Shown: positions 17,404 through 25,303 of the stretch, one piece after another
Layout: every line of letters begins with the position of its first letter
Numbering within the stretch: position 1 is the first letter of the stretch
NCBI GenBank assembly: GCA_020352515.1
Contig: CP070678.1
Location: forward strand, 3,158,754-3,211,183
Direction: 5' to 3'
Length of the DNA: 52,430 nt
Origin: Phycisphaerales bacterium
GTDB lineage: Bacteria > Planctomycetota > Phycisphaerae > Sedimentisphaerales > Anaerobacaceae
Translations under genes and position numbers: made by a program
Notes under the pieces: generated by a model
Databases searched by the model: none
Seen by the model: the letters and a program-made list of their open reading frames with translations, nothing else
Told to the model about the DNA's origin: nothing

Positions 17404-19080
17404 TTATCTTATCAGGGTGCTGAGCTCCCTCAGTATGTCGTTGGCGATCTTGATGGTCCTTGCGTTTGCCTGGAAGCCGTTCTGGGCCTGAATCATGTTG
17501 ACAAACTCGTTGGCCACGTCCGCGTTGGACTTCTCCAGCGCCGCTCCATGCACTGCGCCGGCGCCGCCGGTCAGAGCATGCGTCGATACAGCCGGTCCGG
17601 AGTTTGCCGAAGTGGTGAAGTAGCCGCCGCCGACACTCTCCAGCCCCGCCGCGTTCTGGAACAGCGCCATCTGAAGCGCGGCGATGTCCTTTTTGATGCC
17701 GTTGGAGAAGGCGCCTACCACTATGCCCTCATTGCTCACCGAGACCGACTTGAGCCGGCCCGATGCGTAGCCGTCCTGCTCTCGCGCAACCGCCGTGGAG
17801 TTCCCCGCGAACTGTGTCAGCCCGTCCAACTGCCCGGAGGTCCCCAGCGACATGCCAATTATCTGCGGATTCAGCGTGTCATGAGCAAACGTTACTACAA
17901 ACTGAGGTTGATCCGCACCGCTCAGGCCCGAATAGCACCCGCTGCTCGCGTCAAAACTTATCCCCTCGATCCGCCGATTGTCAAAAGTTATCTCATTCAC
18001 GTCGCCCGTCACCGAAGTCAGAATCATATCCCAGGCGTTCGTAACATTTGTCCGTACAAAAGCACCCGAGAGAACATGTTTGCCGCCGAGAGAATCGTAG
18101 ACCGTAATGTTAACGCCTTTGATCTCTTCTCCGCCAACCGTGGATACCTCAAAGTATCCCGGCATGGTTAGCTGGGCATCGCCGCCGTTTGAGAAATCCA
18201 GCTTGATATCCGATTTGCTGTACCCGCTTTCGACGTCGGTTACTTGGATCTGGCCATTTACGAGTGACGCCGTCGCGTTGCCGGCGCCAAGGACGCCGTT
18301 TATATGAGTGACAAGGTCGTCCAGCGTCGTGGCGGCGGTAACGCTCAGCGGGGCGACGTCCGTCAAAGCGCCACCGTCGTGATCAAAGCCCGTGACCTCA
18401 ATCGTGGCCCCTACAAGTGTTCCCGCGGTGTATTGGTCGAGATCGGTCAGCAGAGTCCCACCCGAGGCGGTCGTGCCATTATTGGTCGTGTACGCAATGT
18501 TTGAGCTAAGAACATTGGTCTGCGGTGAGGCCAGCCTGGAATCCGCACTCAGGTTGCCCGCTACTACGACCTCAGAGGTTGCATTTGCAGCCAGCGCCAC
18601 GTCGTATGGAACGCGCACATCGCTGTCGCCGGCAACCTGGAACGCGTCGGCTTCGCCGATGGAGCCGACTCGCTGGACTTTGTACCCGGTTGCCGGATCA
18701 ACGAGATTTGAAGCTGCATCAACCGCAAATGCGCCCGCGCGAGTGTATACGTTCTGCGAGCCGTCGCTTAACACAAAATAGCCTTCCCCTTCTATCGCGA
18801 GATCCAGAGGGTTGCCTGTGTTTATTATGTTGCCCTGCGATAAATTCGGAGATATGCCGTTCACTCCGACGCCGCTGCCCATTTGCTGGGGGTTTGTCCC
18901 ACCGATGGTGCTCGTTGGTTGTGACGCCCTTCTAATGGTCTGGCTAAGCAGTTCTGCAAAAGTTATTCGGCTGGCCTTGTAGGCCGTCGTATTCACGTTG
19001 GCAAGGTTATTACCCGCCACATCCAGCATCTTCTGGTGGGCTTGTAAACCCGTGACGCCGGCGGACAATGCGAAGCTCAT
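17404..19080 (-). CDS. flgE: Flagellar hook protein FlgE
   Basis: A 558-residue hook subunit, larger than the ~400 residues of enterobacteria. It starts with SAGVTGLQAHQKMLDVAGNNLANVNTTAYK and ends with ANEFVNMIQAQNGFQANARTIKIANDILREL, both classical for hook proteins. Inserted Gly/Thr/Val-rich beta domains (about residues 130-420) account for the size, as in other long hooks. The ATG follows an AAGGAG site, 39 bases after flgD. FlgE polymerises into the universal joint outside the cell. Confidence 0.96.
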   Translation of the reverse strand: MSFALSAGVTGLQAHQKMLDVAGNNLANVNTTAYKASRITFAELLSQTIRRASQPTSTIGGTNPQQMGSGVGVNGISPNLSQGNIINTGNPLDLAIEGEGYFVLSDGSQNVYTRAGAFAVDAASNLVDPATGYKVQRVGSIGEADAFQVAGDSDVRVPYDVALAANATSEVVVAGNLSADSRLASPQTNVLSSNIAYTTNNGTTASGGTLLTDLDQYTAGTLVGATIEVTGFDHDGGALTDVAPLSVTAATTLDDLVTHINGVLGAGNATASLVNGQIQVTDVESGYSKSDIKLDFSNGGDAQLTMPGYFEVSTVGGEEIKGVNITVYDSLGGKHVLSGAFVRTNVTNAWDMILTSVTGDVNEITFDNRRIEGISFDASSGCYSGLSGADQPQFVVTFAHDTLNPQIIGMSLGTSGQLDGLTQFAGNSTAVAREQDGYASGRLKSVSVSNEGIVVGAFSNGIKKDIAALQMALFQNAAGLESVGGGYFTTSANSGPAVSTHALTGGAGAVHGAALEKSNADVANEFVNMIQAQNGFQANARTIKIANDILRELSTLIR

Positions 19081-19119
19081 CTTTTATCTCCTTTTCACTT
19101 GCTGACTGTCGGTTTCTGT

Positions 19120-19503
19120 TCAACTCTTTACCGAAATCACATCTTTCAAGTTGACCGTGCGATCCCCTGCCACCAGCAGAATCTCGCCGTCCACGTCGTA
19201 GTAAACCTCCTCCACAACCCCTCCGGTGATCTCTTGCATGCCGGATTCGCTTTCCGCCAGGAATGACACTTCCTTGCCTATCAGGGAACTCGCATAACTG
19301 CGCTCCATACTGACGAGAACCTGCGCGAAGTTGGTGTTCATCGACTCAATCTGCTGAAGTTGTGAGAACTGAGCCAGTTGAGAGGCCATTTCGTTGTTGT
19401 CCAACGGTTCAAGCGGATCTTGGTTTTGCAGTTGCGATATAAGCAGCTTCATATAGTCCGCCTGGATGCTGCTTGCCGTGTTTATGCCCGATGCTTCACT
19501 CAT
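19120..19503 (-). CDS. flgD: Hook-cap protein FlgD, short form
   Basis: A 127-residue protein holding the conserved FlgD N-terminus: DYMKLLISQLQNQDPLEPLDNNEMASQLAQFSQLQQIESMN is almost diagnostic. After it comes only a small beta region (about 40 residues) with no Ig/FnIII insertion, so the protein is roughly half the usual length. FlgD caps the growing hook and is then lost. A GTG at 19521 in frame is an alternative start, but ATG 19503 begins the typical FlgD end and is preferred. It is the first gene of the leftward operon, about 86 bases after a sigma-54 promoter. Confidence 0.93.
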   Translation of the reverse strand: MSEASGINTASSIQADYMKLLISQLQNQDPLEPLDNNEMASQLAQFSQLQQIESMNTNFAQVLVSMERSYASSLIGKEVSFLAESESGMQEITGGVVEEVYYDVDGEILLVAGDRTVNLKDVISVKS

Positions 19504-19534
19504 AATTTCTTTCAACCTCACCAGCCAACGAAAC

Positions 19535-19547
19535 TTGCTTCAAGCAA
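19535..19547. repeat. Short inverted repeat in the flgD leader
   Basis: TTGCTT-C-AAGCAA is a perfect 6+6 inverted repeat between the sigma-54 promoter and the flgD start. It lies inside the predicted untranslated leader, so it could be an operator, a small hairpin or chance. Confidence 0.4.
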
Positions 19548-19588
19548 CTTCAAAATCCGTCACGGTATGACGACCGCCAAGAACATGT

Positions 19589-19603
19589 GCAATTGGCGTG
19601 CCA
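19589..19603 (-). promoter_or_regulatory. Sigma-54 promoter of the flgD-flgL operon
   Basis: On the minus strand the site reads TGGCACGCCAATTGC: TGGCAC, five bases, TTGC, a full match to the -24/-12 consensus. Transcription should start near 19577, about 75 bases before the flgD ATG. The adjacent gene encodes a sigma-54 activator, which fits a locally regulated hook operon. Confidence 0.85.
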
Positions 19604-20009
19604 CGCACAAGCCGGTCAAGCCATTAAGCACGTAAGCTGTTGCAAAAGAGGAAGTTACGAGCGGCGGGAAAGTATTAAGCTGCGCACGGCCGCGCGCACG
19701 CAATGTCGAAAAGCCCTGCTGCCCAAGACAATTCTTCCGGCCCACCGGAAAATTCCGCCGGTCCCGCATCCGCGCCTCGCCCGACAGCAAATCATCCGAT
19801 TTAGTCTCAATTCAGTGACATCCACAAGTCCTATAAGAAGCGACTCTTTTCGATTGTAACTCCGCGCTTGCCGTCTCGCTTTCTGCCCCGGGTTCAAGTG
19901 TCCGATAAAGGGACCTTTCACACCGCTTGGTCCGGGGCCGCGCAACCCGGTGACATTGCCGGCCAGTCCCATAAAAATTAAAGTCGCCAAAAGCCATCTG
20001 ACGATTAAC

Positions 20010-20039
20010 TGGACAATCCTTTTTAAGCATCGCCATAGT
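20010..20039 (+). promoter_or_regulatory. Candidate sigma-70-type promoter of the activator gene
   Basis: TGGACA (five of six to TTGACA) is followed after 18 bases by CATAGT (four of six to TATAAT), 56 bases before the activator ATG. The match is moderate and no stronger alternative was seen. Confidence 0.3.
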
Positions 20040-20041
20040 CT

Positions 20042-20070
20042 TGCCCGTACGGCGATACTATCTGCGGGCA
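20042..20070. repeat. Inverted repeat just upstream of the activator gene
   Basis: TGCCCG and CGGGCA form a 6+6 inverted repeat with a 17-base centre, 25 bases before the ATG at 20095. It could fold in the leader RNA or act as an operator for autoregulation. Confidence 0.35.
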
Positions 20071-20094
20071 GAATATCAGGGGTAGAGAAATAGC

Positions 20095-21537
20095 ATGACA
20101 TTGGGCAGAATCGTCGCTCTAACCGCCAATAGCAACATCCGCGAATTGGCTGATCGGATTGCCCGTGAAGTATTCGTCGCCGACAGCCTGGCCGAAGCAC
20201 TGGATATTGCCGGGACGACCAAGCCGGATTTGATTCTGCTCGACCACTGTTTCAACTCGGACCACATCCGCCCGCTCCTGGATGGTGACATGTCGGTCGC
20301 CGGCGTCCCTGTGGCTGTGGTCGGTGGCCATCGCACGGGTCATGGTAAGCCGCTAAAAGAGCCTCTAAGCTCCAATGCGGGCGTGAACATGAACGAGCAG
20401 AATGATCCCGCCCCTGGGGCAAGAGCCTCAGATCGACAGGGCTCCAAACTGCCGACCGACAGCAGGGCAAAGCCGCACGATGACTTCTTTGCGGAAGACT
20501 TTGCCGCCGCCGTCTCCATGGTCGGAAAAAGCCGCGCAATGCTTAACACTCTCAAGATGATTAAGCTGGTCGCCCACAGTCGCTGCAACCCGGCCCTCGT
20601 ACTTGGAGAGACCGGAACAGGCAAGGAGCTTGCCGCAAAAGCCATACACTATCTCAGACACCCGACAGAGCCGTTTGTCGCCGTAAACTGCGCGGCGCTT
20701 ACAGCAAACTTGCTTGAAAGCGAGCTTTTCGGCCATGCAAAGGGCTCTTTTACCGGAGCTAACCGTGAAAAGACCGGGCTGTTGGAAGTCGCCGGCTGCG
20801 GCACTATCTTCCTCGATGAGATAAGTGAAATGCCGGCTGAGCTACAGCCAAAGCTGTTGCGGATACTCCAGGAAAGAGTCTTCCGAAAAGTGGGCGGCAT
20901 CAAGGACATCGCCTGTAACGCGACCATAATAGCTTCGAGTAACCGCAATCTGCAGAAGGAGGCCCAAACCGGGCGATTCAGACGCGACCTCTACTACAGA
21001 CTCAGCGTAAGCCCTATCACGATGGCTCCCCTAAGGTCAAAGTGGCGACGGGACGACATTGAACTTTTGGCCCAATATTTTCTTGGAACATCAACGATCT
21101 GCCCCAACAGGCTCAACAAGATAAGCGGGATAACACGACTGGCCTTGGAAACCCTGCATAAACATGATTGGCCCGGAAATGTTCGTGAGCTGCGCAACGT
21201 AATCGAAAGAGCGATTCTGCTCGAAACAACCGATAAAATCGGGCTGAACAACATCGTGATCAACCTGCCCGACAGCGACGAGACATCGGACGGATCCGGC
21301 GCCAGCAGCGTCGGCAGCTTTTCGCTGGAAAAAGCCGAACGTGAGCTGATTTCAAGGGCCCTGCAGGAAACCGGCTGGCAAAAATCACGGGCCGCGGCAC
21401 TTCTGGGGATAACACGGACAACCCTGTACGCCAAGGTCAAGCAATATAATATCGAAAAAGGCTCGTACATTGCAAGGTCAACCGACAGCCGGACGTCACC
21501 CTTGCCCACACCCGAGCCGGCGGACGCCAAGACGTAG
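20095..21537 (+). CDS. Sigma-54 activator with receiver-like N-terminus (FleQ/FlrA-like role)
   Basis: A 480-residue enhancer-binding protein. Residues ~4-78 look like a shortened receiver: the LILLD strand ends in Asp50, but the acidic pair at the start is missing (ALTANSN) and no switch Lys is seen. The AAA+ domain has Walker A GETGTGKE (171-178), the sigma-54 contact loop GSFTGA (217-222, instead of the usual GAFTGA), Walker B TIFLDE (237-242) and an arginine-finger region FRRDLYYRL. A Fis-type helix-turn-helix lies at ~430-453. Master flagellar activators such as FleQ have the same plan. It stands alone between two sigma-54 promoters that point away from and after it, so it is the obvious candidate to activate both. 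Confidence 0.9.
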   Translation: MTLGRIVALTANSNIRELADRIAREVFVADSLAEALDIAGTTKPDLILLDHCFNSDHIRPLLDGDMSVAGVPVAVVGGHRTGHGKPLKEPLSSNAGVNMNEQNDPAPGARASDRQGSKLPTDSRAKPHDDFFAEDFAAAVSMVGKSRAMLNTLKMIKLVAHSRCNPALVLGETGTGKELAAKAIHYLRHPTEPFVAVNCAALTANLLESELFGHAKGSFTGANREKTGLLEVAGCGTIFLDEISEMPAELQPKLLRILQERVFRKVGGIKDIACNATIIASSNRNLQKEAQTGRFRRDLYYRLSVSPITMAPLRSKWRRDDIELLAQYFLGTSTICPNRLNKISGITRLALETLHKHDWPGNVRELRNVIERAILLETTDKIGLNNIVINLPDSDETSDGSGASSVGSFSLEKAERELISRALQETGWQKSRAAALLGITRTTLYAKVKQYNIEKGSYIARSTDSRTSPLPTPEPADAKT

Positions 21538-21708
21538 CAACCACCTCGGCCGGTCTTTGACGTGTCCGCATATTTGTCAGGTATACTCCGTGTTCGTATA
21601 GAATCCTGACACTCGATCTCGACTCCAAGGGGCGCAAACGTCTGCCAAAGGGGCGTTTTCTGCACGGCAGGCCCAAAATACCCGGCGTTCGGATACCGTG
21701 CCGCACTC

Positions 21709-21723
21709 TGGCATAAATATTGC
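21709..21723 (+). promoter_or_regulatory. Sigma-54 promoter of the TPR-fliLMN-flhA-fliA-flgM operon
   Basis: TGGCAT, five bases (AAATA), TTGC, followed by A: one mismatch to TGGCAC-N5-TTGC. It lies 62 bases before the ATG at 21785 in the only gap between the activator and the next gene. With the site at 19589-19603 it makes a pair flanking the activator. Confidence 0.8.
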
Positions 21724-21784
21724 ATTACCTCTATGCGAATGCTGCAAACGCTGTGTTAAACAACGGGTGGCAATGCCGTAAGCT

Positions 21785-24283
21785 ATGGCAACAAAAGATA
21801 AGGAAAACTCACACAACCGCGATTCTCTCGGGCCTCCGGAAGACGCCGGTTCGTCTACAGACAACACCCGGGAGAAAACCCCACCAAAGCGGGCTGAGGT
21901 CGCGAGCAAAGACTCTCCGGCCGACGCCGACAGGCGTCCGCCAGCCACCACCGATCCGCCTGGTACTGAAAAAGACCGCAGACACCGTCAGACACATAAC
22001 CGCCCGAAGCGCCTATCGACCATTCAGAAGGCCCTCATCGGGGGCATTCTCGCCATCGTGGCAATGATGCTGTATGTACTGTTCAAGCCGCCGCAGTCCG
22101 TCACCGGCGGGACTGGGACATACCTCAATCAGACGGAGCCCGGAGACCGGCAGACAATCTACCGCAAATCAGGCATCGGCGGAGCCGAGCAGGCGGCGCC
22201 GAAAGTGATCGAAGAGACAGGAATTGAGTTTTCGTCGCGCCGATCCCTGTCGCTTAAGCTTGCCGAAGAATTATACCTTGATCAAAACTACGGAAAGGCA
22301 TATGCCATATACAGTCGGCTTTCTCAGAATCTTCCGGCCGGTGCTAAGAGCGAAGAAGACTTTCTCCGCTTGCAGATGGCCAGGTGTGCAGATGGCGCCG
22401 GTGACATCAGCCGGGCAAACGAACTGCTGGAGGTAGCTTCCCGAAGCCCCTCACCGGTGGTCCGGGTAATCGCAAATTGCAATCTCGCTACGCTCGATAT
22501 CCGGAAAAAGCAGTACCTGAACGCGAGAATCCGGGCCTATCGGGCAATCGCCTTAATTCAGGCCATTGATCTCGACAATGATTTGGCCTCGTCTTTGAAG
22601 CGGAATTGCCACTTCCGCGTTGCCGAATCACTAACCAGGAAAGTCCTTTCCCTTTCCGATTCGGACGCAAACCTGCCGCCCGAGCTGTGGGCTGTTCCGC
22701 CTGCTCCCGATCCTTTCGCAAATCTCAGCCAGACACAGTTGCAGGCTCTTCTGAGTTCCGGCTCGGACCGCTTGGGCGAAGCGCTGCTCGGCCCGCAGGT
22801 CCACAAGGCAGAACAACAGGGCTATTCAGGCCTTTGGTCAGTTGTTGCCAACAGGGCGCCGCTTGAAGAGCTTCTTTCCAGATTTGCCGCAAATGCCGAC
22901 CTTGATATCTCCTGGACTTTTAGGAGCGCGCGGACTCCGGAGCAGACGGATGATGCAGTTCGCAAGCGGCCTGTGACGCTCTGTATGACCGAAGCCGCCC
23001 CACAGCAATTCATCACCGTAGCTACGGGTAGCGCCGGCCTGATGGCGACGTTCGGTAACGAGAAGAGCGTAGATATCTTTGACCCGACCGGCTATTCCAA
23101 CCTGTCCGAACACATAGACTTTCTGGCCCGCGAAGCCGTCTCGCTGTGGCAGAGATTCCTGATGGCATCCCAAGACGACGAACGTGCGTCGAGTGCCCGT
23201 TTTGCGCTGGCCTTATTACATGCGCGGCAAGGCAGAGCAATCGCAGCGGTCGCAGAATACAAGCTGCTGGCCAACAGATACAGTCAAACACCTTTGGCCT
23301 GCCACGCTCTGCTGTACGCAAGCAGACTGAAAACAGCCCTGCGCGACTATGTCGGCGCCCGTCAGGATCTAAAGCACCTGATAGAGCAACATTCCGACAG
23401 CCCGGTTACAAACAACGCTTACTTGTGCCTTGCCGACACAACAGTCCAAGCGGGCCTGAAAACGGAAGCCGCACGGCTCTATCGCAAAGTGTATAACCTC
23501 TCCCTGTCCTGGGAATCACAGAGTGCCGCCGCTCTGGGAGCCGGTACGTGCTTCTACGACACGCAAGACTACGAATCCGCGGCAACGTGGCTGACCCGCT
23601 ACATCAACCTTGCCGGGGACAACAAGAGCGAAAAACTGTATTCGGCCTGCTTCCTGCTCGGCAAGGCGAACCTCGCTTTGGGAAAGTCTGACCGGGCCTG
23701 CGAGGCCTTCCGGTACGCACTCGCAGGGCAGCTCTCCACAGAACAACATTTAGAGGCCGTCTCGGCGCTGGTCGAAGTTTACATGCAGCAGCGAAGATTC
23801 GTTCCCGCACTTGACTTGTTGGAAGCTGTGAACGCCATGCAACTCTCACAGGCACAATCGGCGAAGATGTTGCTGCTCAGAAGCAGTGTTCTGCGGGCCA
23901 TTGGGCTGGCCGACAAGGCCGTTGCGGCTCTTGGGGCTCATGCCGAATCCGCTCGCGACCCACAGTTGAAAGCAAGATTGGCCTTCGAGCTCGCCTGTTA
24001 TGACATGGAAGAAGGCAATTTGGAGTCGGCCCACAAGAAACTAACACAAATCCTCGCCGACGTCGAACCGGGACCTTTGGCCCACCAGGTCGGCCTCAGG
24101 CTTGCCGACGTCTGTTTGAAAATCGCCAGGGAATCACAAGCCGTCTCAATTTGCCTCAAGCTCCTCGATTCCGACCTGTCCAGCGAGCTGAGGCAAGAAA
24201 CGCTGAAAGTTCTGGCGGCGGCCTATGAACGAAAGAATCAATATGACAGAGCGACCTTAGCTCTCCTAGGGCAATGGAAATGA
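21785..24283 (+). CDS. Large membrane-anchored TPR protein in flagellar operon, unknown function
   Basis: An 832-residue protein. A charged, Pro-rich cytoplasmic tail (1-80) is followed by one transmembrane helix (~82-100), after which the chain should be periplasmic. Residues ~150-280 and ~450-832 are built from helical TPR-type repeats (for example LAEELYLDQNYGKAYAIYSRL). In between, around 370-440, lies a stretch without repeat pattern. It is the first gene behind a sigma-54 promoter and overlaps the next TPR gene, ahead of fliL, fliM and fliN. I know of no standard flagellar protein with this plan. A scaffold for stator, ring or cell-wall anchoring is possible from topology and context; that is inference. 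Confidence 0.85.
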   Translation: MATKDKENSHNRDSLGPPEDAGSSTDNTREKTPPKRAEVASKDSPADADRRPPATTDPPGTEKDRRHRQTHNRPKRLSTIQKALIGGILAIVAMMLYVLFKPPQSVTGGTGTYLNQTEPGDRQTIYRKSGIGGAEQAAPKVIEETGIEFSSRRSLSLKLAEELYLDQNYGKAYAIYSRLSQNLPAGAKSEEDFLRLQMARCADGAGDISRANELLEVASRSPSPVVRVIANCNLATLDIRKKQYLNARIRAYRAIALIQAIDLDNDLASSLKRNCHFRVAESLTRKVLSLSDSDANLPPELWAVPPAPDPFANLSQTQLQALLSSGSDRLGEALLGPQVHKAEQQGYSGLWSVVANRAPLEELLSRFAANADLDISWTFRSARTPEQTDDAVRKRPVTLCMTEAAPQQFITVATGSAGLMATFGNEKSVDIFDPTGYSNLSEHIDFLAREAVSLWQRFLMASQDDERASSARFALALLHARQGRAIAAVAEYKLLANRYSQTPLACHALLYASRLKTALRDYVGARQDLKHLIEQHSDSPVTNNAYLCLADTTVQAGLKTEAARLYRKVYNLSLSWESQSAAALGAGTCFYDTQDYESAATWLTRYINLAGDNKSEKLYSACFLLGKANLALGKSDRACEAFRYALAGQLSTEQHLEAVSALVEVYMQQRRFVPALDLLEAVNAMQLSQAQSAKMLLLRSSVLRAIGLADKAVAALGAHAESARDPQLKARLAFELACYDMEEGNLESAHKKLTQILADVEPGPLAHQVGLRLADVCLKIARESQAVSICLKLLDSDLSSELRQETLKVLAAAYERKNQYDRATLALLGQWK

Positions 24284-25281
24284 GAAAAAGCAATCGGCCG
24301 AAGGCCGCGAGCCGTCGATCAAAGTCTCAAAGGTCTGTGACCTCAAGTTGCGGACTTTACCCGTGCATTCTCATTTGCGCGTTCGTTCAATTCTGCACGG
24401 CCACCGTCCTTGAGGGTGGTCAAGCCCCACCAAGAAAACCTCAGAGGCACGATTCTACGACACCTTTGGCGGCCCCCCAGGACACAAATATGCCTGATGC
24501 CGCCTCCAAAGTCGCAGTAGCGCCCAGAAAGCCGGACCCGCCGCTAATAGTCAGTGCCGCCGGCGCAGAAGACGCCTCTGAGCAAGGTCAGAAAACTCTG
24601 GACGACGGGCTGCCTGCGGCCAAAAGCCCGACAACCGACCTCGGAAGACAACTCTGGCGCACGGTGATAAGTGCCTATAAAGAGCCGGTGGACAGCCACA
24701 GCAAGAGCCGGTTGCAGCATGTGATCGGGCAAATCCGCGCCGTTAAACTCAAAAAGCAGGAGAAGACTCCCGGTACAATTATGGTCGAATCCGTCCTCAA
24801 AACAGAACCGAACGGACCTTCACAAGGCGCGCCGGCACCGGAGAGAATCCAATCCGACTCCGGGCCAATATCCGAAGAGACTCTCGAAATACTCCAGGCC
24901 CGGCTGCAAAACCCCGAACAGCTTGCAAATCCCCTGCAACTGGCGGAAATACTGTTTCGGACAGGCTACCGGCAGCAGGCAGCCATCTGCTACCGGGAGG
25001 CCCTCGAACGCATTGACCCAAATGAGCCCGGCTCGGCCGATGATATAGCCTGGATACTCTTCCAATTGGGCGACTGCCTGACAGAACAGGATCCGACGAA
25101 GGCGATCGACACATACACAAGACTGGTGGAAGAATATCCCGAATCCATCTGGACAGGTCCGGCAAAAGCCCGGAGCAGCCTGGTCGCATGGTATCAGCAA
25201 GCCCAACCGAGGGCGTTGATCGACCCCAATGACGACCCTGTGGCCCGGCCAGTAAATCAGATACCGACAACCAGACAATAA
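24280..25281 (+). CDS. Exported TPR/Sel1-like helical protein in flagellar operon, unknown function
   Basis: A 333-residue protein whose ATG overlaps the stop of the previous gene (ATGA) with AGGG eight bases before it; an ATG six bases upstream is an alternative. A hydrophobic segment at ~25-45 after a strongly basic start looks like a signal anchor or signal peptide. A Pro/Ala/Ser-rich linker follows (~48-125). The C-terminal part (~195-310) contains TPR-like pairs (LAEILFRTGYRQQAAICYREAL; GDCLTEQDPTKAIDTYTRLVEEYP). It probably works with the 832-residue TPR protein in the periplasm, as the two are translationally coupled. No homologous flagellar protein is recognised. Confidence 0.8.
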   Translation: MRKSNRPKAASRRSKSQRSVTSSCGLYPCILICAFVQFCTATVLEGGQAPPRKPQRHDSTTPLAAPQDTNMPDAASKVAVAPRKPDPPLIVSAAGAEDASEQGQKTLDDGLPAAKSPTTDLGRQLWRTVISAYKEPVDSHSKSRLQHVIGQIRAVKLKKQEKTPGTIMVESVLKTEPNGPSQGAPAPERIQSDSGPISEETLEILQARLQNPEQLANPLQLAEILFRTGYRQQAAICYREALERIDPNEPGSADDIAWILFQLGDCLTEQDPTKAIDTYTRLVEEYPESIWTGPAKARSSLVAWYQQAQPRALIDPNDDPVARPVNQIPTTRQ

Positions 25282-25303
25282 TAAGAAACGGAGTAGACAA
25301 AAG

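Larger units (their letters stand above)
19504..20094. promoter_or_regulatory. Regulatory gap between flgD and the sigma-54 activator gene
   Basis: A 591-base gap between divergent genes with no convincing frame on either strand. It holds the flgD sigma-54 promoter and, near the other end, features that may control the activator gene. Activator-binding sites for sigma-54 usually lie 80-200 bases upstream of the promoter, here about 19680-19800, but no clear repeated operator was recognised by eye. Confidence 0.6.
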
